DNA of 64,000 nt from positions 1,034,190 to 1,098,189 of the forward strand of contig NW_022985452.1 of the NCBI RefSeq assembly GCF_010093595.1, in the 5' to 3' direction. Of this stretch, positions 10,963-23,311 are shown one piece after another. Made by a program: the position numbers and the translations under genes. Under the pieces are notes generated by a model. The model was not told the DNA's origin. It was given only the letters and a program-made list of their open reading frames with translations, and did not search any database. This DNA comes from Mytilinidion resinicola (lineage: Eukaryota; Ascomycota; Dothideomycetes; Mytilinidiales; Mytilinidiaceae). Numbering within the stretch: position 1 is the stretch's first letter; each line of letters opens with the position of its first letter.

Positions 10963-12753
10963 CTAAGTGGAAGATATCGGCTTCTTCTGCATCGTCTGAA
11001 TGAAGACCTGAAGTGCGGTTTCCGGCTCTGCGACAGGTCAATACGAGCCAATCCTCATCTAGTCCCGGGGGGCACTTACGATAATACGGAACCTCATGCC
11101 CAGCTCCATAGACGCGAAGGAACGAGAGATTGCTAACGGTCTTGAAGGTGCCTTTTTCCGTGCCCTCCACCGTGTACGGATCAAGCGACTTGTTAGCAAA
11201 TGTAGACGTGCCGGAGTAGGTTATCGCATTCGCGACGTCGAGACCACCGAACCAGTTGCAAATCCAATCAGCGTCGCCAGCCCAGATAAGGGTAGGGAGC
11301 CCAGTCTGCACTACTTTGCTTAGCGTAGCCAGGAATGAGCGAGGATTGTCGCCAGTGCTGGAGAACTTGTTGTAAGGCGCGCTAGGGCACTCCTGGTAAG
11401 TGGACTTAGCCCCGATCGCCTTCACCACGGAGGATGTCGTCAAGTACGTCTGGTATGTTGCTGGCGGGTACGGGTCGTCCGAAGGCTCGCGGATATCGTA
11501 CACGTCGAAGTCACCCACCTCCGACAAAGGTCCCTCGATGTCCTGGTAGCACGTGTTGTCGGCATTCTGGCATGCGGAATTGCTCCCAGAGCTCGCACAG
11601 CTTTGGATTGCGGGAAGACAATCAGAGGTGTAAGTGCTCATGTACGAGTTGTATTGCGACTTAGTAATCAAGGCCTTGTAGGTGTTGTTGTAGCTGAACT
11701 GGATGTAGGCCTTCTCCTGGATGGCGGCGTCAAACCAGCCGTTATTGATGCCAAGAGCAACAATAGGAATCTTCTCGCCAGTCACGGTTCCAGCGTCAAT
11801 AGCGGCATTCTGCTGCTGGACGTAGTAGGCGAATTCAGGTCCGTAATGGCCACCATATGATTCCGTGAAGATTCCGAAGCTTTCATTCAATTAGCGTGGC
11901 TCGGAGAAGACGGCACCATCACAATTCCTTACTCTCGGTTCTCGTATTGAGGGAATTGCGCATAGAAGGCCTGTAGCAGCTTCCAGACGTAAGGAGCAGC
12001 AGAGACAGTGGACGTCACCGAGTCAGTTCCGTAGGAGAAGCCAACGCCGATGGGCTGATCAATGTAAATCATGTTTGCGTAATTGTTAAAGCTGTTCGTG
12101 TTGTTCGTCGGCGTGCTCGCACCGTTTTCGAACTTGCAAGGTCCATTCTCTTGGAAGAGGCCAATCATGCTAGACTATAGATATACGGAGATATCAGTAG
12201 GCATTCACCAATTAGGACTGGCACAAATATTGGATCCTTCTGATTCGCACGTATCTCTAAAGTACCACTCGCGTACTAGGGTCTTGAACACGACCCAAAT
12301 CGGTCTTGAAACAAGACTGGAGTGGCACTTCCGGAATGCTGACGAAGAAGGATCTGATTTCTGCACCTGCGGTTGACGTACACATCCCGGCCCCCCGTTG
12401 AACCACGCTGCAAGTGGTGCTGTGGTGGGGTTGTTCCGTGCCTCGAAGAACCTTTAACCTTTAGTAAACGATGAGCCCGCGTGGGAGGTGATGTCCTACC
12501 AGAACCACATATTCATATTCGAGCCAACTGAGAGGTAGCCGGAGTATTGATTGACTCCAGCGCTCTTTTCGCAGATGCCCGAGTTCTTCACGAACTCCAA
12601 CTTGGCACCTGTGGCCGCGTGTTCAAAGACTTCATATGTGACGCCATCCTTCACGGTAGTAGAACGTTTGTCCTTGAGAGGAGCAGCAACTGTGAGACCA
12701 ATTATAGCAGCGGCCGAAGCTAATAACGAATAGGGACGCATGATGAAGCGCAA
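10963..12753 (-). CDS. Secreted serine carboxypeptidase, peptidase family S10
   Basis: Five exons (12753-12500, 12451-12382, 12174-11933, 11879-11080, 11027-10963) give 476 residues; all joins restore family motifs. The signal peptide is MRPYSLLASAAAIIGLTVAA (an ATG four codons earlier is also in frame). The catalytic triad is visible: serine in FTESYGGH, aspartate in WAGDADWICNW and histidine in YGAGHEVPYY. Other S10 marks are [33 protein letters not shown] and YIDQPIGVGFSYG. Cysteine-rich loops in the middle fit the usual disulfides. S10 enzymes remove C-terminal residues at acidic pH; secretion suggests nutrient or cell-wall protein turnover. The 207-nt intron 2 (12175-12381) is longer than its neighbours. 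No disabling change was seen. Confidence 0.9.
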
Positions 12754-14714
12754 ACGAGAACTGAGTGAGATGCGTGAGAGGAATGTAGGTGGCGATCAGC
12801 CAGATATATACCTTTTGGAATATCGTACCATTGCAACGATTCGACTGAGCGTTTGCGAAACGGCGGCATGCCATAGACATGCCATGCCTAACCCAGCAGG
12901 TGTTTCTAGAAGCATTCAATCAGAGGGCGGCCGCTGCAGGACGCCGGGAGATGGGCGCCATCGGCAAGTGCATCCCCGGGCATGTCGCGTCGTGCTGCGT
13001 GCGGAGCTGTCGTAAGAGGGCAGGTGGGGGGAAAGTACCGCCGTTAATATAGAGAGCAGACGAATAGGGCAGCTGAAGTAGACAAGCATTGCCAGCGAAA
13101 GCTTCCAACTAACAAGATTTACAGGGGCGCGATGAAACAGCTCAGGGCGCCATACGGGATAGGCAGCTGAGAGGTTGAGGCATCGCGAGCTAGCGATCGC
13201 CGTCTTCCCCACTAAGGCGGCAACGCTACAGGCGATCTTGTGTACGGGGCGGACCTGGTCTCGGCGCGTGTGAGGAGGATGAAAGGAGGACGTGGTGCCG
13301 TTGGAGGCACTGGGAGCACACGATGCGCCGATAAGCACTCGGGTAGCTGCAGCGGCCCCGGCTTCGGTGCGTCTTCGCTGCCTTAGTGGCCGAGAGCTTA
13401 TGAGCTAGTATGGCTGCTGATTGGCCAAAGGTAATATAAACAAGTGCCTGAACCCCGTAACCAGTATCACAGGCCTTGAGCACGGCCCGGATCCCACCGA
13501 AGCGCTGCTCTTTGCTATCGTGCAATATATTTGTGTGCCTGTTAACGAGTGCCAAAGACAGACTTGAGGTGCTGCCTGTTTCTGGCTATAGAATCCGATA
13601 GTCGGAGCGCATTAACCAGGGCGTGCAAGGCAGTAGTATGTGTTCACCGTCTTGCCACTACTGTGCAAGTGGTTCGATTGACTCTCAACAACCAAGACGT
13701 CGGAACTTATCGTGTCGAGTCCGCGAAAGACACTGAAGGGCGCTGAGCACCAATAAAGCCATGTACCGGTAAGAAGAAGCACTTGGGAAGTCGCCAAGAA
13801 AGCTGAGAAGATGGATTATCAATGAAAACACGTTCCAAGCATTCAGCAATGCAACATACCAAGTTGTGCATCAATGTCGATATGCCTAGCGCTCCTTGGG
13901 CTGTATGAGCGGCCAGTTTAGGGATCTAACCGCCACAAGAGGGCCCGCTTAGCATCCAAGAGGAATGACCTCAGCAGACTCGTCGATGAAAGTTCAATCG
14001 CAGAGTACAGCCCCTTGGGGTATCTGTATATCGAGCACGGCCCAGAGTTCACCGGAGCATTACACTCTGCTGGTATCGTGCAATACAATTGAAGTGTTGC
14101 CGATGGGTGCTAAATCGTTCGAGATGCCCTTTTGGAGATGGGGCGATCCACGACACTAACCCTAGTTCTGATTACGCTGACTTCAATATCTCGTGTCAGG
14201 CAATGTCAACGGTGGTCGTACTTTTCGCAATATGGAAATGGTATCTGGAAAATATGGTTTGAATCAATATCATAAGTCTACCTTTTACCGACGGGGGAGT
14301 TCAGAGTGGGGCTCTTAAAACACTCGAGGATTAGTTTTTAAGCGTATTTGAATACCTTCTAGGGCACTTCAGTGCATTTTACAGTGCACTAAGATGGATC
14401 TTTCCATGACCTTTTGCCAGTACTGAAGCGCTTTTGGGTACTTAGACTGATTGAACGACATTTGAAAGCTCACCATCTTAAACATTATATAAACTCACTC
14501 AGCCAACCAAGGTCAACGATGGTCTGTGCACAATCTACTTTCCTGTACTAAGCACCAGATAAAAGGAGTTCCGTTGCCTTCATTTTGATTGTTGGGGTAT
14601 CTGTATTCCCCGAGCCCATCACCGAAGAGGTTCCCTCCTAGGAGATGCGGGATAGTCATTATTCGTAGACCGTCATCGGATCTATCCACCAGATCCGACC
14701 ACCCCGAGTCCTCC
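12754..14714. other. 2-kb intergenic stretch, no supported gene
   Basis: Many short overlapping ORFs on both strands, none with a start, length and composition that convince. A coding-like scrap around 13940-14095 (+; reads RLVDESSIAEYSPLGYLYIE) could be a gene relic but was not recognised. Confidence 0.4.
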
Positions 14715-15340
14715 TCATAGTATGTCATCTTCTTCCAGCCCGTCAGCTATAGGCAATGGTATCGACTCTGGGGCGACAACTGGCTGCGCGACTTCGGTTC
14801 CGGTGCCGTAATGTGACGAGTCCTGTGTCTCTACTGGAACTTGTACCATCTCTTCATCACTAACCCATCCGTCGTTCTCATCCTCCTCCAACAAGTCGAA
14901 CGGATTCTGGTCCTTCTTAGGAACAATCCCGCCATTGAGCTCCTCCCACGGCTTCCTCCTCTCCTTGACGGTCTTAGTCCTTCCCATACTCTTTTGCACC
15001 TTCACCTCCATCTTCTCCATAAAATCAGCAGCCCGCTCCATACCCCTAGCTTGGCGTAGTCGCTGCTGGCGCTTTACCGGCTTCGACTTGGAGCGTTTTG
15101 ATATGCCGGTAGAGACAGCAGCGAGAACATGGGGTTTAGCAGTGCCCCTGGAGGACTTTGGTACAGGCGAAGATGGGCGAGGCATGGTCTTGATGGATTT
15201 GTCGAGGTTGAGGGAGGGTGAGGCAGCGCGACGAGCAGCTCGGGAATGGAGAGCGGGCTCTGTGTCGAGTTAGCATATTCGAGTCTCCGAGGAATTGTGT
15301 GAGACCAACGTTGCTTCTTCACTTTTGCTGTTTTGGCCAT
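14715..15340 (-). CDS. ALB1: Ribosome biogenesis factor Alb1
   Basis: Two exons (15340-15310 and 15259-14715) give 191 residues. The first exon encodes MAKTAKVKKQ, the standard start of filamentous-fungal Alb1. The second continues with HSRAARRAASPSLN, a basic segment KRSKSKPVKRQQRLRQARG, and KVQKSMGRTKTVKERRKPWEELN, matching the Alb1 domain to its end. The acidic C-terminal tail is typical. Known role: shuttling pre-60S factor that works with Arx1 in late 60S subunit maturation and export. The donor (GTTGGT) is weaker than usual, but no other join keeps the frame. The gene is divergent from the deubiquitinase gene, with about 430 bp between the two starts. Confidence 0.83.
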
Positions 15341-15769
15341 GGTCGCGGGGAGTCGTGCAATTCGAGGTAAAATTTCTGAGCAGCGGTGGTGTATTGAGGG
15401 CAGTAAATACTTTCAGTCTCAAAGTGGACGTGCATATTTGGCAGAGATTTGGACTCAATTTGGACTCAATTTCGAAAATTGCCAAGATTTCAGATTATGC
15501 ACGAGCATTATTTATGCATGACGTGCACGTGATCCTATCCAGACTTCTCTATCTCTCGCCGTTGTCCACGGGTCAGAGCACGCGCGTATTCACTACTCTG
15601 ACGCCGCCCGCTTTTGCTTCCCACCACGTACACCGACGCAGCGCACACATCTCGATGCCGGCTACCACACTCCCGCAGCGCTGTTTGCTCACTCTTTGTC
15701 GAAACTCCACCCGCTGGCCTGAATGAGACCGCAGCCCGTTCCGCCCCCGACACCTTCCTCTCTACAGCT
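15341..15769. promoter_or_regulatory. Bidirectional promoter region, ALB1 / deubiquitinase
   Basis: About 430 bp separate the divergent ATGs at 15340 (-) and 15770 (+). No individual motif was assigned with confidence. Confidence 0.45.
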
Positions 15770-18190
15770 ATGAGCACCTCCAACTTCTACTCCAGAGCGA
15801 AGCCCCCACGCTACATAGCTTCGCCGTCGTCGGATACCTATACAGCTCCACAGATAATTCTGACTGTGCTCGCCGGGTTATGCGTGACCTACATCGCCTT
15901 GGACTTCTACGGCCTCCCGGTTCGATTTTGGTTGCTTGTAGCGCTTGAAATGGCCTGGGAGCGCTTCGTAGACCTCGTACCGGAGAGACTCATTTTTGCT
16001 CTCGACCCATCGTCGAATCCATACTCCAACAACTCGGATGCACAACTGGAGAAACCAGAGAACATGCAGGCAACAAAAAGCGAGGTTCTCCGGAAGGCCC
16101 TCCGCCTGGATGGGCTCGGCTTGTTCAAGAGCCCTCAAAGCGATGGGCCTCTGCGTGGGATCAGCACGTTGATGAAGGGGACTCCGAGTGATGCGCCGCC
16201 AGGGCTAGGAAACTGGGACAACTCTTGCTACCAGAACAGCGTAATACAGGTGTGCTATGGATGATCGTACTGGTGAACCCTCCTTCTAACCCGCGTCACC
16301 TAGGGTCTTGCATCTCTTCCTTCCTTGAAAGCATATCTCACATGCACCACCTCCGAATTCCCCGGCCTTTCATGGAGCACGACAAACGGAGCACTATTTG
16401 ATACCATATCTCGGCTGCACGATCACGAGAACTTCGGACAGCGGCTCTGGACTCCTGGCAAGCTCAAATCAATGAGTAGCTTCCAACAACAGGATGCGCA
16501 GGAATATTACTCGAAAATCTTGGATGAGTTGGATAAGGAGATATTGAAAGCCCTGAAGGACGCTGGCACATCCAAGTCTCGTGGCCTTTCGGATGCCGAA
16601 GACCTGGTCAACCATTGTGATTCAGAGCGCACACAAACTGGACGAGAAGATAACGGGGACTCTACACCAACAAGCGACATATCAAAAAGCGGCCATGCGG
16701 GACTGCAAAACCCCCTCGACGGCTTGCTAGCTCAGCGAGTAGGATGCATAAACTGCGGATACACCGAAGGCCTCTCCATGATACCATTCAACTGCATCAC
16801 GGTTCCCTTGGGGCGTGAGTGGGTCTACGATGTTCGAGACTGTCTCAGCGAGTACACCAAGCTGGAATACATCGAGGGTGTAGACTGCGCCAAATGCTCT
16901 CTACTCCGCACCCAAAAGACACTCCGCAGCTTAATGGAAACCCAGAAGGACAAAATGCCCGAGGGTCTCCGCATCAATGTCCAGTCGCGTCTTGACGCTG
17001 TCACCGAAGCATTGGATGACGATGACTTTGCCGATAGCACCTTGATCAAAAAGTGTCAGGTGCCCAAAAAGAGCTGGGTGTCTAGCACAAAATCGAGACA
17101 GGCTGTAATTGCGCGGCCTCCCAAAGCTCTCGTCATTCATGTCAACCGCAGCGTATTCGACGAACTCACAGGCGCCCAGATGAAGAACTACGCAGAGGTG
17201 CGGTTTCCGAAGGACTTGGATCTTGGCCCCTGGTGCTTAGGTAGCCGATCTGGACGCGATGAAGAGTGGACAGAGGATCCAAACATGTCAATGATTGCTG
17301 ATTTGGACGAGGACTTGGAACCATCGCCCTTCAAATTCACTCTTCGGGCCGTCGTTACTCATTACGGCCGTCACGAGAACGGCCATTACATTTGCTACCG
17401 GAAGCATCCTACCATCAGCAGCGACTCCAATGACCGAGTGGTTTCGAAAGAGTCGTTTTCCGATAACGAAAGCGACTCACCCCAACTTGACCAATCTTGG
17501 TGGCGTCTCAGTGACGAAGATGTCTCTAAGGTGTCGGAAAGCCATGTTCTCGGCCAAGGAGGTGTCTTCATGCTATTTTACGAACGCTGTGAAAGCGATC
17601 CACCTCCACCTTCACAAGTCTCTTCCGGAACAGCTATCGACTCATCATTTGATGCGCTCGCCATTACCTCGCCATCTACACGCAGTGTTGCCGAGATGGA
17701 TGACGGCTTTGATATGGCGCAAAGTGCTGCTGGGGTGCCGCTTCCAGAAGATGAGGATGACAGAGAGCTTGATCCATCTTGTCAGTCCTATGTTGCTCCC
17801 TCCGATCCAAGTCGTGAAGCGACGGTGGAATCGACGGACATCGGACCTAAATCCTCATTCCCGCTTGCGAATGTTTCTAACAGCATTCAGTCTTCTCAAG
17901 CAGGATATTCTAGCGCCTCATATCCAACCTCGCCGCCCGACGAACTCATGTCTTTATCGACGAGCTCCGATAGGCAAGATCTCAGCTTCTCAGAAACCAA
18001 TGGCTCTCTCTCATCACAAATGACCAGCGACGACGACGTCGTCCCCGAAGCTGACTGTTTACCTGTGGATGCACCTGCACGTCAACCCTTGGCAGCCCAA
18101 AGCCCAGCGTATATGAGAACCGCAGGCACGTCAGGCAGTCGCAGGAATAATGGGTCTAGGTCTTCTCTGCCGATGGTTGCTGCTACATAA
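15770..18190 (+). CDS. Ubiquitin carboxyl-terminal hydrolase, Ubp16-like
   Basis: Two exons (15770-16249, 16304-18190) give 788 residues. A hydrophobic helix at about residues 28-48 (IILTVLAGLCVTYIALDFYG) precedes the catalytic domain, as in yeast Ubp16 and human USP30, which sit in the mitochondrial outer membrane. The Cys box PPGLGNWDNSCYQNSVIQGL spans the intron; catalytic cysteine is in NSCYQ. QQQDAQEYYSKILDEL and paired CxxC motifs (CINC, CAKC) follow. The His box is HYGRHENGHYICYRKH, and WWRLSDEDV and GGVFMLFYE close the domain. The C-terminal 200 residues are Ser/Pro/Asp-rich and probably disordered. Expected role: removing ubiquitin at the mitochondrial surface; this targeting is inferred from domain order. 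ATG at 15770 was chosen because upstream sequence in frame lacks conserved content. Confidence 0.88.
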
Positions 18191-19156
18191 GGTTTGTCTT
18201 TATTTTTGTCTTCAAACTTCATGACCGTAATGGGTTTTACGAATAGCGTTGGATCACTAGTCTGGCGTTTTAGGGGCCTTTGCCGTCACGGCGGCGTTCC
18301 GGCGCTGCATGAGGGAATAAGGGTAGGCGTTTTCGTGGTTGCATTTGGGGTCGGGCACACTAGAAACCTGCCCGAATATTGAGATGATTAATAGAATGTG
18401 GTGTCTTGAAGGTGTTGTCTTGGTGGTTTGTTGCGGCACGATCTGGACCTGGTTTAGCCAGCAGTCTTACCAGTACGATAATGAAATATGACCCCATCTT
18501 TCGACTCGATAATCTCACATCGACCTCATGGTCTTTTGTTTCTATGCATACCTTCATTTTCATGCGGATCACGCCTGTTGCTTTGTTGCAGAATGTATTG
18601 TGTGATAATCTTTACAGTGGTCGAGCGGGTGAGCTTAATAGGATCTTTCATCACCTGGCTGTGCGCCTGAACTACCGCGCGTTTGTATCAATCCTGATCA
18701 CGGGATACCGCAGCCTGAAGTGGCTCGACGGAGAAGTCAGCAGACCGAGGAAGTCTTTGGAAGCGAGTCCAGATTCCAGGCCGAAGAGCTCTGAAGCATC
18801 CTGAATGAGCAGTAGTAAACGTTCGTACAAATAGATGAATAGATATAGAGGATAACAAGGCGATACCATAGGTGGGACGCTTATATCTAATCCCCTCTTC
18901 CCTTCAACCTCCTCTTTATTGCGCTAACGATGATTAGCCATGCTTTCACCAGATCACCTCCCGCGCTTCTGCCGCAGAGCATTGATGATCCCGTCCTTAG
19001 CTGGTGGCTCAGCGTTGATGGCACCCCTCTTTCGCCAAGGCAGCTATGTGGCACAGCACAGCTACAAAGGCTGTTGCCTTCACTCAGTTTTATCGCCAAT
19101 CTCAATCGTCCCGGCCTCCTTCGTCAAACTGCAAGCACCTCAGGCTAACCTTCACA
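18191..19156. other. Intergenic, no clear gene
   Basis: This is the 3' flank of the deubiquitinase gene and the upstream region of the WD40 gene. An open stretch before 19157 in the WD40 frame might hold extra N-terminal codons or an F-box exon, but no F-box motif was seen. Confidence 0.4.
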
Positions 19157-20507
19157 ATGGCAATATCTGCCCAGGCCAGCTTCTTGATTTTCAATCGCAC
19201 AGCCATAAGGAATCTCCACCTGACCGATAATTATGTTGTTGTGTACCATGGTAACCATTTTACTGATCCCGATGAAGTCGATGTCCTTGATATTCGCTGC
19301 CAGCATAACGGAGCCGAGACGTGTGAGCATCGGAGAAGACTACCAGTAGGACAGGCATGGAAATTCGACTCCTGCGGCGACATGCTAGCAGGAGCGTAAG
19401 GAAAATTCAACGAAATCGGGAAATCGGGAAATCGGGATTTGGGATTTGAAGACATGGTATGCTCATTAGTCGGTCTCGAACTCCGACACACGAATTGGGT
19501 TCTATCCAGTGACGAAAATACTAAAGAAGAATAGCACACAGTGCGCAATTCTTGCTGGTGAGGCTGGTGCGATAAGTTGCGTCTCATTTCCATATCCGAC
19601 AACGATCATATCGGGCGCACATGATGGAGGCTTGATCGTATGTGACGTCCCTTCTGGCAGACGTCGGCATACTCTGAGAAAAGGCCATAGTACAACGCAC
19701 ACCATGGTAGCCGCCGAGGTAGGCAACGGACATCCTCTAGCAGTCGCAGGTCTCAAAGTACAGGATGATCTTCTTGTTTCAGGGACTCGTGGCGGGACGG
19801 TACAGCTCTGGGATCTGAACAGTGGCCAGTGCATACATATATTGGAAGGCCACACTGGCTCCGTTTCGAGAGCGGAGTTCAGTGCCAATCGCTCTCTGCT
19901 CGCGACAGGGCAATCAGGAGGGGAAATAAGACTCTGGAACGTCGAGTCTGGGTAAGAAATCACGCCGTCAATCTCGCCTCGAGACACAACTGACGTGCTG
20001 GACGATACGAAAAGCGCGTGCATCGCCACATGCAGTGACCACACGTGGATAGTAACGCAATTATCAACCGATCCGGACAACCCAGGCCGCCTTGTCTCAG
20101 CATCAGCAGACGGCTGGATCCGAACCTGGGGCTGGGAAACCGGTGCTCCAGTACGCGCGCTCTGGACCGGTGATCACTCCGCGGGCAGAAACGCTATAAG
20201 CGGAGTCTACTGGACCAAGGAGCTGATGGTAACCGCGAACGTTAACAGGCTGCTCCGGGCGTATGACCGGCAAACCTACCAGCCTCGCTTTGATCTGAGG
20301 GTGCGCCAAGATCCCATTGAGCACGTCGCAAGGCGAGGCGATTTGCTTGCCGTTGTGGCGGGAATTGAGAGCGGGAAACATTCGGTTGAGCTGTATGACA
20401 TTTCGGGACTTGATAAGGAGCAGAGTAGGTTTGTGAACAGGAACGAAGATATGGGTGGGACGTCTCTGATTATGAATCTGACTCTTGGGAACCTTGCGAC
20501 GCATTGA
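19157..20507 (+). CDS. WD40-repeat protein, possible F-box/WD type; junction unresolved
   Basis: Segment 1 (19157-19395) reads FLIFNRTAIRNLHLTDNYVVVYHG, like the first propeller blade after the F-box in fungal F-box/WD proteins. Segment 2 (about 19470-19951) has classical WD40 signatures: TIISGAHDGGLIVCD, LLVSGTRGGTVQLWDL and LLATGQSGGEIRLWNV. Segment 3 (20015-20507) follows a 63-nt GT-AG intron (19952-20014) and continues with LVSASADGWIRTWGWETG. Segments 1 and 2 are divided by 70-115 bp with a GT donor at 19396 but no acceptor that keeps the frame, so there may be a frameshift, an unusual intron, or a pseudogene. WD40 propellers act as protein-binding scaffolds; F-box/WD proteins select substrates for SCF ubiquitin ligases. 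That role is only a suggestion here because no F-box was found. Confidence 0.6.
19414..19446. repeat. GAAATCGG tandem repeat in WD40 gene
   Basis: The unit GAAATCGG is repeated about three times at 19415-19440, followed by two GGGATTT units. It lies exactly in the unresolved junction between WD40 segments 1 and 2. Confidence 0.6.
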
Positions 20508-20826
20508 GAGAGGGATGTGAGAGGTTGTTGTGATCAATATAAATTTTTGAAACGACGAATAAATGAGGAGATTCCTTTGCAATGTGGAAACGAAGCCACT
20601 TACCTACCCATTCCTTAACATACCCACTCGTGCCACTTTTTACACAGCCCCCTCACTGTCCAGCCCCTCCTCCTTTACTTCCACACTACAAATAGCCCTT
20701 ATCTATCACTCTCAACTTTCTCAGTCAAATCCAACGACTCAAACTTATCCAGTCCGGCTTCGGTTCCAAAACCGTGGGTCTGCATCGCGAGGTGAAGATC
20801 TACTTCTCGCCAGAGATAACACTGAT

Positions 20827-21192
20827 TCAAAACGCACAAAGGAGCACAGGAGGAAGCAGGAGACTCTGGGGTCCAGTCACCTCCGTCGCCTTTTCTTTAG
20901 GATACGGGGCACTCACTTTCCTCTGGTACATCCAGTCAATCTTTTCGGACGCCGCTAGGAGGAAAGAGTCCGGAAAGACGAGGTCATACAAATCCCAGTC
21001 AATCTGCCCGCTTCTCTCCGGGCGATGGGACGAGGGGGCATGCAATGGGTCAAAGCTGTCCACTTCGTATTCGCACAACCTAGACATGGGCTGCTGAAAC
21101 GACTCGTTGCTAAGATCACCGTCAGAGTCGTAAGGCTGATTGCCGGAATGATCCACGTGAGGGAACCGTGGTTCAGACGGAATGAACTCCAT
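20827..21192 (-). CDS. Hypothetical acidic protein
   Basis: A 121-residue frame with protein-like composition, rich in Asp, Ser and Pro, with segments such as SDGDLSNESFQQPMSRLCEY and SGQIDWDLYDLVFPDSFLL. The last 15 residues look less coding-like, and a donor-like GTGACTGG near 20880 could mark an intron. No family was recognised. It could also be an exon or a relic. The rest of the gap 20508-21469 shows nothing else. Confidence 0.33.
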   Translation of the reverse strand: MEFIPSEPRFPHVDHSGNQPYDSDGDLSNESFQQPMSRLCEYEVDSFDPLHAPSSHRPERSGQIDWDLYDLVFPDSFLLAASEKIDWMYQRKVSAPYPKEKATEVTGPQSLLLPPVLLCAF

Positions 21193-21469
21193 TATCCAGT
21201 CCCTTTTGAGGACCTCCTTGGTTAGATCATCACCTTCGCCCTCGGTACCACAGTGGTTTCTATCGTTATGAATTCCCTTCCGGTCTTGCCTATCTGCTCC
21301 CCCAACAGCCTATGGGCTAGCCTTAGTTGATAGAAGGCTCCGATAACATTGGTTTGGATATACACGAGGCCAGTGACTCGGTATAGGTGCGATTAAAAGT
21401 GACAGCGGGATCAGAGTTAATGGGTGCCTTACAAACTGTTCTATTAGGCATATGCGTAACCTTACTTGC

Positions 21470-23311
21470 TTAGCCTATCCACCCATCCCACCCCCGATAC
21501 ATCACCCTCAGCCTCTCTTTCTCGGCCTCACTACCGAAGATAGTCTCCACCGCACCCTCACAGAGTTTCCTCACATCATCTCTTCCAAGCCTAAAATGCT
21601 CCGCCGCAAGCCTATACTCCTCACTCAACGGGCTCTGAAAAACGCCCACATCATCCGTCTGCCCCACCATTAGCAACCACTCTCTGCTCCCTGAAACCAC
21701 ATCACGTCAAGGATAACCAGCAGCAAAACTCACACTCAACGCCACCCCGACCCTAGCACCCCGCCACCACCCAAAATGATGTCCCTCATACCCCCCCTCC
21801 CCATGCATCTTCAGCTGCACATTACAGCTCAAACACAACTCCACTCCAACACCCTGTCTCACAATCTCATCTTTAATCTCCCCTTTCACATGAATCACAT
21901 GCCCAATTCTTCCCGGTCTCCACCGCAACAGTTCCCACAACTCCTCGTCTGTTGCTGAGGCCGCGAGTTCTGCGAAATGCAGAGTAATCCCCAGCCCGGC
22001 TTCCTTTGCGCGCTGGAATGTAGGGGCGAACTTGGCAATGCCGCCGACGGAGGGGTCGCCGCAGAGGTCGAGGCCGACGACGCCGAAGGGGCGGTGTTTG
22101 AGGGCCAGGTCGACGGTTTCGTGGGCTTCAGCGAGGGAGTTGCGGCGGTCGATGGAGAGGATGAGGGCGGCGTGGAGGGTGTTTGCCGGGTCAGCGTTGT
22201 GGGAGCGCAGGATGGAGAGGATGGTGGAGACGTAGAGGTCTTTTGTGATGCTATGGGCGGGGCTGGCGCGTGGAGTAGTGCGGAGCTCGAGGTAGACGAC
22301 GCCGTCGGCTTGGAAGTCGGAGAGGACTCTTCTGGTGGAGAATCTGGGGCGATTGGTGAGTTGATGGGTTGATGGATGTCGTGATGGTCGTTGCAAAATC
22401 TGAATATGGACGGACAAGAAGCAGAAATGAGGCACGAAGGCACGTAGCGACACGCAGAAGCGGAATACCAAAATGCGATACTGATAGCTATGGAATGGAA
22501 CTAGAACATACTCGATGCTTGGAAGATCACTACATAGCTGGTAGATGTACGACGAGAAAAGCGGAAAGAATCTGAGACGCGACGCTATCGTTAGCAACCT
22601 ACAAGACCATGCCAAACGTCACTCAAGCTCGAAAAGTTCGTCCGCGACCGATCGTACAACACATTTGACGGTCCTACAGACGCCAGATAAACAGCTGACG
22701 TGAAACATGCTGCAGACAGCGGTTGAAACAGGATTCTTTCGCACTGTCCTGAAATGCTCTCACGGGAGATCATACAGCAACCATGACATTGGCCCAGAGA
22801 GCTGCGTGCCCTTGCAGACTCCAGGTGGTGTGACGTTGGCATTAGGCTGAGACGCGCCGGAAAGCTTCAATCGAGTGTGTGCCTTGGATCTCAGGCATCT
22901 ATGCGTCCTGCTCTAAGGTGATATCAAGTATCATTCACCGACCAGGGCCCCCATTAGGGGCGCGAATCGCTGCGCAACCAGCCTCGGACGTTTTCGCGGG
23001 GATTCATACAATGAGAGTGGCATACGTCTTGATGTCATGCAAACCGCCTGGCGGTATCGCAACGAGCGGGTCTTGGAGCGCAAGGCGGGGCTCCGCGTCC
23101 TTCTTGATGCGCCAGATGTCGTGCAGCGTGCCGCGACTGATGCTGCCGGTGAGGTGGGCGTGAAGCTGCCGAGTCATGGATTAGCAATCCAAGGTCTGGC
23201 GGCTCCAACGCGGGCCGCCGTCGTATCGCAGCGAGGGCCAAGGGGCAGAAGCAGTGAAGCAGGTACCTCGATCTTGGGCAGCTTGCTGGTGAAGGCGGCG
23301 TCGACGGCCAT
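21470..23311 (-). CDS. Adenosine deaminase-like protein (ADAL/MAPDA type)
   Basis: Five exons (23311-23267, 23165-23026, 22571-22512, 22343-21734, 21658-21470) give 347 residues; every join restores a family motif in frame. Exon 1 is MAVDAAFTSKLPKIE; exon 2 begins LHAHLTGSISRGTLHDIW, whose HxH is the zinc site. TFFPLFSSYIYQLC, FSTRRVLSDFQADGVVYLEL, GVVGLDLCGDP and ITLHFAE (zinc histidine plus catalytic glutamate) follow. IGHVIHV and LSTDDVGVF supply further catalytic residues across the last intron. Length matches ADAL proteins, which deaminate N6-modified AMP such as N6-methyl-AMP in nucleotide salvage; the exact substrate is inferred from subfamily resemblance. Intron 2 (22572-23025) is 454 nt, very long for this genome, and hides exons 1-2 far upstream. 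The gene is divergent from the G-beta gene. Confidence 0.87.

Noticed and set aside
12916..13555. Overlapping 109-140 codon minus frames
   Set aside because: No motif, no sensible start or splice pattern, and composition differs between frames.
22615..22842. Start of the ADA-like protein at the local ATGs
   Set aside because: Those frames lack the LHAHL zinc motif, which is found with a proper start exon at 23.0-23.3 kb and joins in phase.
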